From NCBI GenBank assembly GCA_965153355.1, contig OZ231126.1, forward strand, positions 86,986,001-87,050,000: a stretch of DNA of 64,000 nucleotides, given 5' to 3'. This document shows, in pieces, positions 12,601-25,451 of this stretch; the stretch's first letter is position 1, and every line of letters begins with the position of its first letter. The position numbers were made by a program, and so were the translations under genes. Source of the stretch: Flaccisagitta enflata (Eukaryota; Chaetognatha; Sagittoidea; Aphragmophora). The notes under the pieces were generated by a model, which was given only the letters and a program-made list of their open reading frames with translations, did no database searches and was not told the DNA's origin.

Positions 12601-15600
12601 AAATACCCTCTCCTTCATTGAACCTGGGTTTCCATTTTATAAATACACCCCAAATTCTACAAATGCCCCCTTATTCCTCAAAGACCAGCCATAAATACCC
12701 TTCTCCTTCATTGCACCTGGGTTTCCATTTTATAAATACCCCCTGAATTCTACAAATACCCCCTTATTTATCCAAGACCAGCCATAAATACCCCCCTCCT
12801 TCATTGAACCTGGGTTTCCATTTTACAAATACCCCCAAAATTCTACAAATACCCCCTTATATCTCCATGACCAGCCATAAATACCCCCTGCATCATTCTT
12901 CCATCCAATGTCTTTGTATGCATTTATGAATTTATGCATTCCAGTCACATTATCTACAATGCAAGTCATCTTTATATGCCAGATGTGTCCATTCATTTAC
13001 AAGTATGTATGTTGACAACTGAGAGTCTGCTTTAGTTAGTATACCAATGAAGGTTGAATGTAACAAAAGATTTTCACATGGGACTGTTAAAGCTAATTTG
13101 ATTTACACAGCTGAATAAAAGGATATCACAGCTGCATTTCATTGGCAGGGACTGTTGGCGGCTGCATTTGAGGTCACTAAAGCTTTTTGGCGGGAGCAGC
13201 GAGGCCAAAATTGAAAAGAACCACAAAAAGTGTAGAGGGGAAAAAAATTTAAGAATCGAAACCCAGTTGTTTTGTTGAAACCTCATTTTCATGGTATGGT
13301 GAGTTTCAGTTTTTCCGTCGTAACCCTGGAACTATTTTACTCCTCTTATGTGGCGACATGCCTAAGAGTAAAATTATCATACATCTTGTTGTGAAGGAGA
13401 GGGTATTTATGGTTGGTCTTGGATAAGTAAGGGGGTATTTGTAGAATTCAGGGGGTATTTATAAAAAGGAATCCCAGGTTCATTGAAGGAGAGGGTATTT
13501 ATGGCTGGTCTTGGAGAAATAAGGGAGTATTTGTAGAATTCAGGGGGTATTTATAAAAGGAAAACCCAGGTTCAATGAAGGAGAGGGTATCATAGGAAGT
13601 AAGGGTATTTGTAGAATTTGGGGTATTTATAAAATGAAACCAGGTTCAATATTTATGGCTGACAAAAGAGTGAGGGAACAAATTCGAGAGGCATTTATAA
13701 ATAGGCCCAGGTTCAATGAAGAAGAGGGGTATTTATGGCTGGTCTTGGATAAATAAGGGTTATTTGTAGAATTCAGAGAGTATTTAAATGGAGAGCAGGT
13801 ACAATGAGGAAGGGGCTGCTTTGAAAATAAAGGGTATTTGTAAATTCAGGGGTATTTATAAAGGAAACCCAGGTTCAACAAGGAGAGGGTATTTATAGCT
13901 GGTCTTTGAGAAATAAGGTAATTCAGTATTTATAAATGAAACCAGGTTCAATGAGAAGTATTTGGCTGGTCATGGAAGACAAGAAGTATTTGTAAAATCT
14001 GAGGTATTTATAAAATGAAACCAATTCAATGAAGGAAACTTATCGCTGGTCATGGAAGATATAGAAATTTCTTGTAGAATGAGATAAAATGAAGCAGGTT
14101 CAATGAAGAGCTATTATAGCTGGTCTTGGAATAAGGGGGTATTTGTAAGAATTCAGGGGTATTAAATGAAACCCATTTGAAGGAGAGGGTATTTATGTGT
14201 CTGGAAAATGAGGGTATTTGTATCAGTATTATAATAAAATGGGCCAGAAGGAAGTATTTATCTTTGTTGAAAATAGGGGTATTTGTAAATTGAAATCATT
14301 ATAAAATGAAACAAGAAATTATAACATTATGGAATGGAACATTTGTAAATTTAGGATATTATAAAATGGAAACCAAGTTCAATGAAGGAAAGTATTTATG
14401 GCAGTCATGTGGGGGTATTTAACAAATTTCAGAATATTTAAAATGGAGGCCCAGGTTCAATGAAGGAGAGTATTTATGCTGGTCATAGATATGGGGTGTT
14501 TGTAAATTCAGAATATTTATAAAATGAAACGGGCCAATGAAGGAAATATTTATGGTTGGTCTTGGATAAATAAGGGGGTATTTATAGAATTCAGGGGTAT
14601 TTACAAAGGGAAACCCAGGTACAATGAAGGAAGTATTTATAGCAGGTCTTGGGAATAAGTGTTTGTAGAGCTGAAAGTATTTATAAAATGAAACCTAGGT
14701 TCAATGAAGGAAAGAGGTATTTTTGGTCTTGGAGAAATAAGGGGGTATTTGTAGAATTCAGGGGTATTTATAAAATGGAAACCAGTTCAATGAAGGGGAA
14801 GGGTATTTATGGCTGGTCATGGAGATATAAGGGGGTATTTGTAGAATTCGGGGGGTATTTATAAAATGGAAACTTAGGTTCAATGAAGGAGAGGGTATTT
14901 ATAGCTGGTCTTGGAGAAATAAGGGGGTATTTGTAGAATTCAGGGGGTATTTATAAAATGGAAACCCAGGTTCAATGAAGGAGAGGGGTATTTATGGCTG
15001 GTCATGGAGATATAAGGGGGTATTTGTAGAATTCGGGGGGTATTTATAAAATGGAAACTTAGGTTCAATGAAGGAGAGGGGTATTTATGGCTGGTCTTGG
15101 AGAAATGAGGGGGTATTTGTAGAAGTCAGGGGGTATTTATAAAATGGAAACCCAGGTACAATGAAGGAGAGGGGTATTTATGGCTGGTCTTTGAGAAATA
15201 AGGGGGTATTTGTAGAATTTGGGGGGTATTTATAAAATGGAAACCCAGGTTCAATGAAGGAGAGGGTATTTATAGCTGGTCTTGGAGATATAAGGGGGTA
15301 TTTGTAGAATTCAGGGGGTATTTATAAAATGGAAACCCAGGTTCAATGAAGGAGAGGGTATTTATGGCTGGTCATGGAGATATAAGTATTTGTAGAAATC
15401 TTGGGGTATTTATAAATGGACAGGTTTCAATGAAGGAGAGGGGTATTTATGGCTGGTCATGGAGATATAAGGGGGTATTTGTAGAATTCAGGGGGTATTT
15501 ATAAAATGGAAACCCAGGTTCAATGAAGGAGAGGGGTATTTATGGCTGGTCTTGGATAAATAAGGGGGTATTTGTAGAATTCAGGGGGTATTTATAAAAT

Positions 15601-16425
15601 GGAAACCCAGGTACAATGAAGGAGAGGGTATTTAAGGGGGTATTTTGAGATGGAAACCCAGTTGTTTTGTTGAAACCTCATTTGCATATTATGGTGAGTT
15701 TCTGTTTTTCCCTCATAACTCTTGAACTATTTATCTCATCCTATGTTGCGACATGTCTAACATCAACTTACATCTAGTTGTCAAATGGAACTTTTGGTGA
15801 CACTTAAAATGACGTACGACAAACGGTTTCTGAGATAGCATTTCACAACATTTTTTTTATTATATAAATATAACCAAGTGGTATTTGTAGAATTCAAGGG
15901 GTATTTATAAAATGGAAACCCGGGTTCAATGAAGGAGAGGGTATTTATGGCTGGTCTTGGAGATATAAGGGGGTATTTGTAGCACTCAGGGGGTATTTAT
16001 AAAATGGAAACCCGGGTTCAATGAAGGAGAGGGTATTTATGGCTGGTCTTGGAGATATAAGGGGGTATTTGTAGCACTCAGGGGGTATTTATAAAATGGA
16101 AACCCGGGTTCAATGAAGGAGAGGGTATTTATGGCTGGTCTTGGAGATATAAGGGGGTATTTGTAGGACTCAGGGGGTATTTATAAAATGGAAACCCGGG
16201 TTCAATGAAGGAGAGGGTATTTGGGGAAAGATTGAGGTATTTAAGAGTTGAATCCCCATCTACAATGTAGGGTATTTGTGACATAGAAAAGTATTTAAAC
16301 CAACGATCCCCAGGACATTGAAACGGGGTATTTAAGGGGTATTTATACAGAAATCCCGGCATCTTGGCCCATTTTCTCATTTCAGGGTATTTATAGCCTG
16401 GGGTCTTTCTAATTCCCTCTTACCT
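9680..16425. repeat. Giant imperfect palindrome of a ~94-bp satellite
   Basis: Left arm 9680-12895 and right arm 13383-16425 are inverted copies around a ~490-bp loop. The outer 100 bp match closely (GAAATGAGAAAATGGGCCAA on the left, its complement at 16361-16380). Each arm holds, in order, six monomers with GAACCCGGG, a 220-bp unique spacer (10405-10640 versus 15640-15890), then many GAACCTGGG monomers. Monomers carry three AAATACCCC boxes (TATAAATACCCC, TACAAATACCCC, CATAAATACCCC). The frames of 70-104 residues seen in the arms are repeat translations. Confidence 0.95.
12896..13382. other. Loop of the giant palindrome
   Basis: Non-satellite sequence between the arms. 13262-13350 repeats the spacer seen at 15655-15735 (TTGTTTTGTTGAAACCTCAT), in the right-arm orientation. 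A TTTTTGGCGGGAGCAGCGAGGCC stretch near 13180 has an F1-like GGAGCAG. No gene seen. Confidence 0.6.
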
Positions 16426-17273
16426 AGGATTTTGAAGCGTTAGGAGTGAAAAAAGGGTATATGCTATATTACTACATTCACTTTTTGCTGGTTAATCCTG
16501 AAAATTTACCAGGCCTGATCTTTGAAATTTTGATATTGATCCGCCGTGTTGTAGCATGGATGTACTTATGTTCAATCTCAAGCTTTCCTATTAGGTTTAA
16601 GTCAGTCAAATTGGCCTTTGAAAATTGAGGGGATTTGCTTAAAAATCCCAGACTTTCCCTGTTGAGAGGCCGTACGGCCATATGATTGAAAAATGTTCAG
16701 TTTTTTTTTCACGATGTGTTCACTCTCATCCTAAGCTATGAACAGACCCTCCCACTAGGTTTCAAAAATATTGATTGATGCGTAGATATCATCTTAAAGA
16801 TAGGGAAAGGACATGGTTCTCCCTCTATTCTACACCCATAATCTTTTTCCCTACGTCCCCTCTTATTTGTGATACAATCAAATTGTGTCTTAGAAGCTTA
16901 TATGAAGACCAAGCTTATTTAACCAGGCTTATTGTAAGTCTGTTTTCATCAATCAGGTTTTTTTTAAAGTAACAAAAGGTCCTGTGGCCCCGCTGAGACC
17001 GGGGCCCTCTTGATTTGTATACACATTGTATGGGCCTCTGTCGGGCCCTGCATGTTGTCCACGTGACGCCCCCCTTAACCATCACGTGAGACGATGGCTG
17101 CTGCGCTTGCTTTGGTTATGTTCCGTCTTATGGCTACCCTTGCCGTCGTTATAGCCATGCTTGATGGTCCGGTTGTGGCTGTTTTGACAAAAGCTGGAGA
17201 CCACTTAGTCCCGGTAAAAGCCATGAGTTTTTACCTCTCTTTCTCTCTCTCAGCTTTCTCTCATGCTGAGAGG

Positions 17274-17336
<63 letters not shown>

Positions 17337-18165
17337 ACGATTATGAAGTTGGCCACGTGAAGAAACGCAAGAAACAAGGTAAGTTTAGTTGGGCAGGAGG
17401 GTGATGGTGAGAGGGGGAGGGTGGGGAGTGACGTAGAATTTTGATACAGTAAAGTGTCTGCCGGACATAAACATGATGAGAAACGTGTATAGACAAAAAC
17501 GACTGTGAAATACAGGTGTAATGAATTATGAAGTATGAGGGAAAGATGGATGTGTAACAGTATCTTTTATGAAGAAAAAATGGTGACAATACAAAACATT
17601 ATGGACAAAGAGAAAGACATCAAGGGAAACATTCGAAAAAAAGTAAGGAACTGAGGGTGCTTCCCGACAGGAAGACAGTCTCATTCCATACGAAGATCGT
17701 TAAAAAAAAGAGTCGCCAAGGATTAAAAGTTGGTTACCGCGATTTAATTCCTTCCATGATTCTTGCGCAAAATCAGTCTCATTGACTTTTATTACTTTGA
17801 AAGCCATTCCAGGTAAAGTTAATGGTTACATGGCTCATTGCAGTGATATTCTATTCGCGGTTGAATCGGCCATAAATGGTTCGCTCCAAGACTTCCTCCC
17901 AGAAGACACACACAATGATGAGATTGTCGCTTCGTGAAATGAGGACTCTTTCTGTCAGGAGAATAAAAAGAAGTCTTTCAACCTCATCAACAAAGTATCT
18001 CCTCGTTATCGTTAACGTTTCACGGCGCGCTGAAAATCGTCGAGTCCGCCGCTGCCATCGCCGGTTGCTGATTGCTGATTGCTGATTGCAGATTGCTGAT
18101 TGCACCCTATCATTGTTGCCAATTGTTAGGTTTTTGCTCACTTCTAAATTTTGCTGGCTTCAACA
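16426..18165. other. Unassigned region between palindrome and (ATC)n
   Basis: Contains the hairpin GGCCCC-GCTGAGACC-GGGGCC (16986-17006). A frame from 17094 (MAAALALVMFRLM..) has an Ala-rich hydrophobic start like a signal peptide but runs into (GA)n. AACAAGGTAAGT at 17371-17382 looks like a splice donor. A split gene here is possible but not supported by homology. GATTGCTGATTGCTGATTGC repeats lie at 18065-18100. Confidence 0.35.
17276..17331 (+). repeat. (GA)n microsatellite
   Basis: About 26 GA units. A short frame starting at 17094 runs into it; see unassigned 16426-18165. Confidence 0.97.
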
Positions 18166-18172
18166 ATGTCAT

Positions 18173-18871
<699 letters not shown>

Positions 18872-19437
18872 AGGCCTTTTTTAGTCGGGCTCTCCCTACC
18901 AAATTTTACAGAGCACGACGGAAAAACAGCGAGCCCGACAAAGAATAACCATTTTTGCCAATTTTATGTGAGTCACATGACTCACATCATAGCACTGGCA
19001 TTGCGTCTCTGTAAACATAAATACAAGGATATCAATGAGAACATCAGTATTTTGGCAGAGACAGTGATACTTATAAGTCCCGAAGACGCCTAAATAGCAT
19101 GGAGTTATCAATGGACTGACTAACTATTGAATGGACCAATTGACTGAGTGGAGAAGCGTAGCACGCAACTAAAAAGATGTTTGGCTCATTTATCTATTAG
19201 CGGTTCATATTTCAAGATAGAGAAAGTTGAGAATATGTATTTGCATTTTAATTTTGAGTATCTGCTAACAGGTAGTGTGCTCTTTCTAAATGTTACAAAT
19301 ATGATCAGATCCACTTGAGTCTTACATGTCCCACCAAATCAGACAGAGCCCGCCGGGCTCGGAGCCAGCAAAAAGTGAAAGCCCGAAAGTTTAATAGAGA
19401 GCCACGGGCTCGCGGGCTCGCTCTAAAAAAAGGCCAG
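18872..19437. mobile_element. Element with GGCCTTTTTTTAG ends inside (ATC)n
   Basis: (ATC)n arrays stop on both sides at inverted ends AGGCCTTTTTTAG and CTAAAAAAAGGCC. Next to the left end GTCGGGCTC...GAGCCCGAC (18886-18941) forms a hairpin, and next to the right end CGGGCTCGCGGGCTCG echoes it. The middle includes a short F1-like fragment (AGCACGCAACTAAAAAG, 19160-19176). No coding sequence. Confidence 0.6.
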
Positions 19438-19439
19438 AA

Positions 19440-20119
<680 letters not shown>

Positions 20120-21490
20120 AACCCTGGAGGCTTTTTTTTTCACGCGACTTCTCTCCATCGGTTTTTCGGCATGGCGTGGTTGATAATTACTTGATTTGCT
20201 GACAGAATGAAAAACTAATTTAGGATCCGAGTAACACTTTTTTTATCACGTGCTCACGTGTTCTCTCTCGCGCTTTGGTTGACGTTTAACGCGGCCCAAA
20301 TCCACCAATGAAATGACTCAAAGTAAATTCATCAAGAAATTTGGGTGGCTTTTTTTTTAGTCGCAGACACGCGACTCTACACCTTGCTAAGTCGGTCGGT
20401 CCGTCCGTCCCTCCGTTGGTCCGTCACATTTTTGAATTGCGAGCGGTTTTCCCATCACTGCTCCTGCCCAGCTGTCCGCGACTGAGTCGCTGTGTATCCG
20501 GCCTTGTTTTTCTCATGGGTGCAGTGGATGAATACTCGCTTCTAAAGAAACGTGTTAACAAGTTGGCCCATTAGTTCAAAAGTTGCGAACGCGAACGTAC
20601 GTCGTTTGATCAGACGCTCATTGTCTATAGGTAATTACCTAGACCCTATGTCCTGGGCCTATTTTGAGTCCCTATATTTGTAATTAGAGTGGAAAGATAT
20701 GTTTGGTGGAAACTGAGGATCTCAAATAAGGAAATTCTGAAATGAGATACAATTTGTTTTTTCTTTTGAGGTGGTTATGTTTAAAAAGTGACAAAAACGT
20801 GTTTTCTGACCACCCGTGCAGGAAAGTCGTCGATACTTTGACACTTGCTTTTTCGGCGAAGGTGACTGTCATGATTAATCAGCTAAAATCCAATCAATTC
20901 AGCTACCCGAAAATTTGTTTTGGGGGAAAGAGAAGGACGCTGAGCTGAGAAAGTCGAATGATTTTGAACTTGGGGCTTATCTGGTGAAAATATTGATGTG
21001 GAATTAAATTGATGTTATTGTTACTACAATTTCGAAATGAAAATGGATCTAGTTCCACCAAATAGTGAAATCAATGCGATAAGACGTGAGAGTCAGTAAC
21101 CTCATATGATCGTCTAGGCAACCAACAACCCCACCAAATCCCAGTCTGTGATATCAACAATCATACCTAAGCTATCACCAACCCCGGTCGGCCATCAACA
21201 ACCATCGACCTCTTGATTGAACGATCACGATCGCCTTGACAAATTTCTCAAAGTTTTAATTAAAGAAAATTTAAAATTATCTTGTCATTCTTCGGATTGA
21301 TTTGTATCATATCAACCTCGAAGATAAGGCGAGAATGTGTATTGACTTTCTTATCTCACGGAAGACGAAAATTAGTCACAAATCCATACAATTCAATGTA
21401 ACCAATAATTGACTGAACTGAGCGAATTTCTTCGAAGTTGATAACAAATTTTCAGCGAGACAAAACAGCAAAACAAAACAGAACAGAACG
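20120..21490. other. Upstream region of the Ras-like gene
   Basis: Holds the compact F1 (20354-20510), a CACGTGCTCACGTG double E-box-like palindrome (20248-20261) and an F1-like CACGCGACTTC fragment (20141-20151). The 300 bp before the ATG are AT-rich with CAAAACAGCAAAACAAAACAG just upstream. No TATA box stands out. Confidence 0.4.
20354..20510 (+). mobile_element. F1 element, GTCGCG subtype, compact
   Basis: 157 bp without cargo, close to a minimal F1. Order: TTTTTAGTCGCAGACACGCGACT, CTACACCTTGC, GTCC/GGTC box, CACATTTTTGAATTGCGAGCGG, ACTGCTCCTGCCC, then GTCCGCGACTGAG and CTGTGTATCCGGCCTTGTT. The distal GTCCGCGAC pairs with the start GTCGCRGAC. Confidence 0.88.
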
Positions 21491-24400
21491 ATGTTGACTT
21501 ACAAACTCATCGTTTTGGGCAACGGGGGTGTTGGCAAAAGCGCAATCACACTCAGATTTGTTCAAGATATCTTCGAAGAGGAATATGTGCCCACGATTGA
21601 AGATGCTTACAGGTCAGAAGCTGCGGAAAAAACGACATTATTGAAGTTAAGGGGTGTATCTCCCCACAGCTATAGCGCCCAAAAGCTAAAAAATTTTCAC
21701 GACAGATTGGCCTATGAGCTAAAATATTTTTTTAGCTTTGCGGCCAATTTTGAAACATTTTATTTCTAAAGAAATTGTTAGAGAGAGTGGTCTAACTTCT
21801 AAAATTTCTATCAGTGATTGGCGTTCTAAAAGAAAGAGGGAAGAATGATAGAAAAAGAGAGGGAGGAATGATAGTAGGGAGAAAAGAAAGAAAGTGCTTA
21901 TCTACACCCTACTGAGGAAAAAAAAGAGGAAGGTGAGAGCGACAGACATACAGACAGACAGACAGGTAGACAGACAGACAGACAGACAGACAGACCGACA
22001 GGTAGATAGACAGACAGACAAACAGATAGGTAGACAGACAAAGAGACAGACAAATACAGATAAAGAGAAACAGAGATAGACAAAAAAAGAAAGGCAAAAT
22101 TCATGTACAGTTAGGAACAAAAAGATGACAAAAAAGGTCTTAAGCCTCATTTGAAACACCATTTCTAAGTCTTATCCCTTTACACATGTTTTTTTGCTGA
22201 ATTTATTCTTTGAATTTATGGTACTGTTGGGTTTCACTGGATTGGGCAAATTTATGCCTTATGGTGAACCTGCTTTGTACCAATATAAAAGAATTACAAA
22301 ATCTTTTATGGGACAGCAATTTGTATGCCTTGTAGTTAAGCATGTCATAAAAGCCAATATATTTTCCAATATATCAATTAACAGTATTTTGTTGTGTATT
22401 CCATTTGAAACTTCCTTTAAATTTGTTTATTTTTTCAGCAGTTACCATGCTATATCATCAATTGCTCTTTCCAATTCTTATATCTTCTCAGCACGGACCA
22501 GTGACTCAATTAGAAACTTTGTCCATATGCTGGTCTGTTGGTCCCTTGGTCTATCAATTCATCCTTCTCTTTTTGGGCGGCGGCGCCAAAAGGCTGATGT
22601 CCTATAGGACACAGGGGTGAATTTCCAGATATCTGTCCATCCATCCATCGGTCCCCCCCCTGAAGCTTCTCAAGCCTCAAATTCCTATTGAATAACATGG
22701 GAAATTGACAAAATACAAACTTCTCTTTGAATAACATAGAAAATTTACAAACAAGGCCGGATACACGGCTACCCTAGTCGCATGCAGGTGGGCAGGACAC
22801 TGATGAAATTGAACAACCAAGCAGTTGGGCAGGAGCAGTAATGCCAAAACTGCCCGTAAATGCCAAAAAATGTAAGCGTGACGGACGGACAGACGGACCA
22901 ACCGACGGACCGACCGATGTACAGAGCAAGTTGTAGAGTCGCGTGCACGCAACTAAAAAGTGAAAAATTGCATGATTCCTATTGAATACCATAGAAAATT
23001 AATAAAAATTGAGAAAAATATAAAATTCCCATTGATGATGTCAATGGTGAATTAACAAGAAATTGACAAAATGCAAAATTCCTTTTTAATAACATGGAAA
23101 GTTGCCACCAAGGCCTCAAATATGTCTGGAAATTCACCCCTGTGTACTACAGGACATTGGCCCTTTGGGGCCGCTGCCCTGCTCTCACTTCAATTCTTCA
23201 GCTAATCACTCCAAGCCGGGCATCAGGTATCGCTGACCATGTATGATCCTTGGATGACTTGTTCTGTTTCTTTCTGTCTGTTTTTCTCTGCCTTCTTCTT
23301 TTTAGACATTGGGCGCTCTTTTTTTAGCTGTACTACCCGAATTAAAAAAAATGCAAGTTTTTCATTGTAAAGATTTAATTGGACTTTATTAATGTTCTGA
23401 GCAGCTTTTTGCAAACTAGTTTGGTTTTTTATTAGTTTTTTGTGCATCATATGAAAGAGTTTAGGCCATCAGAATCAAGTTGATGCAGAGAAATAGCCAT
23501 GCAAAAAGGACATATACTTGACATACTTTTCGCCTTTGATTTTCAGTTTGATCCATATTGATTTTAAAGGTTTTATGACATTCAATTAAAGTCAGTGCTT
23601 CATTTTTCATCATAGACATTGAGGAACTCAAATATAGGAACTATAAAAGCAAACAGCATGGGTAGAACAATGCCCGATTGCTCATAGCAGTGCAATTACT
23701 CCATCATCTTCACCCTCAAAACATCCTTTTTTTCCTCTTACTGCATTTTTAAATTTTGACTCATGCACCTTCATTTGAGTGTAATTTCTAAACAAATAAA
23801 GCTACAGTTGTGGCATTGCGCTCAAAAGAAAGCCCTTGAAAAAAGCTTCAATTTGGTCACCAATAAATCATAACTCAAGTGAACCAAAGGCGCAAAAATC
23901 ACCTATAGAAAAACGTTTTTTTTTATTCGCGTAGTAAGGCGCATTTAGATTTTCAAACCATGCCTATTCTTTTAGTATCAAATCAGCCTCATGTCTAAAA
24001 TTTTCTTTTTAGAACTCAGGCCAAAATCATTTTTAGGCCACTGGAACAATTTAACTTTCAGGCGCTTACCCCGAAGTGAAGACTCTACCAATATGAACAA
24101 GAAACATGTACAAATAAAATCATATTAATCATTATGAAATTTTCATTGAAAACACTTCACTGCCATGGTGCTTTACGGGTAGGCAGGGTCAATAATAAAG
24201 CGCACCTAAGAATCATTTGGATCGATGTAATGTTAAGTGCGACCTACCTACAGACCAATAGACCCATCGACTGACAGAATGACGGACAAACCAGAAAAGC
24301 ACCCTGCAGTCTATCATCAAAACACTAGAAACGTGAAAGACATCGATGGTCGTCCTGTTCGATTGGAGATCATCGATACCGCGGGAACTGAGCAATTTCG

Positions 24401-25341
24401 TGCCATGCGGGACATTTACATGAAGGATGGAAACGGATTCATCCTGGTTTATGACATCACAAACACCGCGTCGTTCGAGGACGTCAAAGTATTACCGGCG
24501 CAAATAGCCAGGTACAGCTGGAATCTTCATTTTACGGAATACGCAGCGCTAACACAACGAGTCTCAAACGAGCGTGATTATCATTCCAGTAAATCAATTG
24601 TTATTAATGCATACAGAACGAGAGATGGGCAGTATGGATCCGAGACAGCAATGATCATCGTCGGCAACAAATCAGATCTTGAACATTTGCGAACGGTCGG
24701 TAAAGGCGCAGGTATGATCATAAATACATGTTAAGAAAGTAGCTTGCATCAACTTTGGAACTGAGTTGGAGTTGAGTTTCTAGAGACTAACACATGTGCA
24801 AAAATTAGGCGGAAAACCACTGATGCAATGAATTCATAAAAACCCTACTTCCAGTTGGCCAAGTGACATGAAATTTGAACTGCATTCCCATGAAACCTTA
24901 GGGCTACTACACTTAAAGTTTCATCAAGCTAAACAGACTAGAAGTATGCCTTCCGCTTTTTTGTTGACATATTGGTTTTCCACCTAATTTTTGCACATGC
25001 GTTAGTGCAGCAACATTTGAAATGGGGTAGTAATGATATTCAAAAGCTAGAAATTATATCCAAAGAGAATGAATTTTTTTCATCGTTAGTTTTGAAAAGA
25101 ATGTATCATTGTTCAAGAGACTGTAAAATGACTATGGTGGAAAAATCGTTTATGTTTCCATATCCTGTTTTTTTAAGGCAAAGAATTTGCTGATGCCAAT
25201 GGATGCGAATTCATCGAATCTTCGGCCAAAGCTGATATCCACGTTGAGACCATCTTTACTAACCTCGTCAGAGAAATCAAAAGACTCGCCGCGCAACAGA
25301 AGGAAGAAGCTGATCCAAACTGCAAATGCACCCTCATGTGA
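21491..25341 (+). CDS. Ras/Rap-family small GTPase, four exons, 187 aa
   Basis: Spliced gene assembled from exons 21491-21612, 24329-24511, 24617-24711 and 25178-25341. All introns are GT...AG, phases join cleanly, and the total is 564 bp (187 aa plus TGA). Residue numbering follows human Ras for the first 100 residues. The P-loop G10-N-G-G-V-G-K-S17 has G12 present, switch I is [10 protein letters not shown] (32-41), and G3 is D57-T-A-G60. G4 is NKSD at 119-122 and G5 is ESSAK at 147-151. The protein ends in CTLM, a CaaX box with an upstream Cys (C182), predicting prenylation and membrane attachment. Residue 61 is Thr rather than Gln, within DTAGTEQF, as in Rap proteins, so catalysis probably needs a Rap-type GAP. 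Between G3 and G4 a short QYGSET stretch makes the protein about 3 residues longer than Ras. It should act as a GTP/GDP switch at a membrane. Intron 1 is 2,716 bp and full of repeats. Rap versus other Ras-like subfamily is not settled. Confidence 0.95.
21947..22050 (+). repeat. (ACAG)n array in intron 1
   Basis: ACAG/GTAG tetranucleotides within the Ras-like gene's first intron. Confidence 0.95.
22575..23252 (+). mobile_element. F2 element in intron 1, with F1 nested
   Basis: F2 (name used here) has long imperfect inverted ends built of GGGCAGCGGCCCC..GGGG and a CCTGT..ACAGG hairpin. A C-run (CCCCCCC) precedes the cargo, and one end has a subterminal GGGTATCGCTGACCA. Here the left end is GGGCGGCGGCGCCAAAAGG, GTCCTATAGGACACAGGGG and GAATTTCCAGA. 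The right end mirrors it at about 23120-23195 and is followed by CAGGTATCGCTGACCATG. The cargo is a ~40-bp tandem unit (AATAACATGGAAAATTGACAA). Confidence 0.8.
22750..22958 (-). mobile_element. F1 element nested inside F2
   Basis: Starts AACAAGGCCGGATACACGGC and AGTCGCATGCAGG, has GGGCAGGAGCAGTAATGCC, a GGACGGACAGACGGACC box, and ends AGTCGCGTGCACGCAACTAAAAA. It splits the tandem cargo of the surrounding F2, so it inserted later. Confidence 0.88.
24787..25005. mobile_element. Foldback MITE in intron 3 of the Ras-like gene
   Basis: 219-bp element with 33-bp terminal inverted repeats differing at about 2 positions. The left end starts CTAACACATGTGCAAAAA and the right end is the complement of CTAACGCATGTGCAAAAA. 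It makes up nearly half of intron 3 (24712-25177). No target-site duplication is clear and no coding capacity is seen, so the superfamily is open. Confidence 0.75.
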
Positions 25342-25451
25342 CACACATTTGTCCCCACAAAAAAAACTGACAGAGATTTTTAAGGCAGTCACATTAGGAT
25401 GCCTATACGGCTATGAGTACGGTACTAAACCGGGTTACCCATGCCTTGAAT

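Larger units (their letters stand above)
21613..24328 (+). other. Intron 1 of the Ras-like gene
   Basis: 2,716-bp intron starting GTCAGA and ending CACTAG. The other candidate acceptor at 24309 (CTGCAG) would run into a stop, so 24328 is chosen. It holds an ACAG/GTAG tetranucleotide array (about 21947-22050), an F2 element (22575-23252) with an F1 element nested in it, and about 1 kb of AT-rich sequence with no feature I recognise (23260-24230). A short CCGA/ACAG-like tract near 24240-24290 resembles the repeat box of F1 but lacks its ends. Confidence 0.85.

Noticed and set aside
10000-12890. CRISPR-like array
   Set aside because: Monomers are tandem without unique spacers and the sequence is eukaryotic; it is a satellite.
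17094-17360. Possible signal-peptide gene (MAAALALVMF...)
   Set aside because: Runs straight into (GA)n, no homology and no convincing splice site before the repeat.
24237-24328. Ras exon 2 extended upstream to an ATG at 24279
   Set aside because: The open frame before 24329 encodes CCGA-type repeat translation; the CACTAG acceptor joins exon 1 in phase and restores the family sequence.
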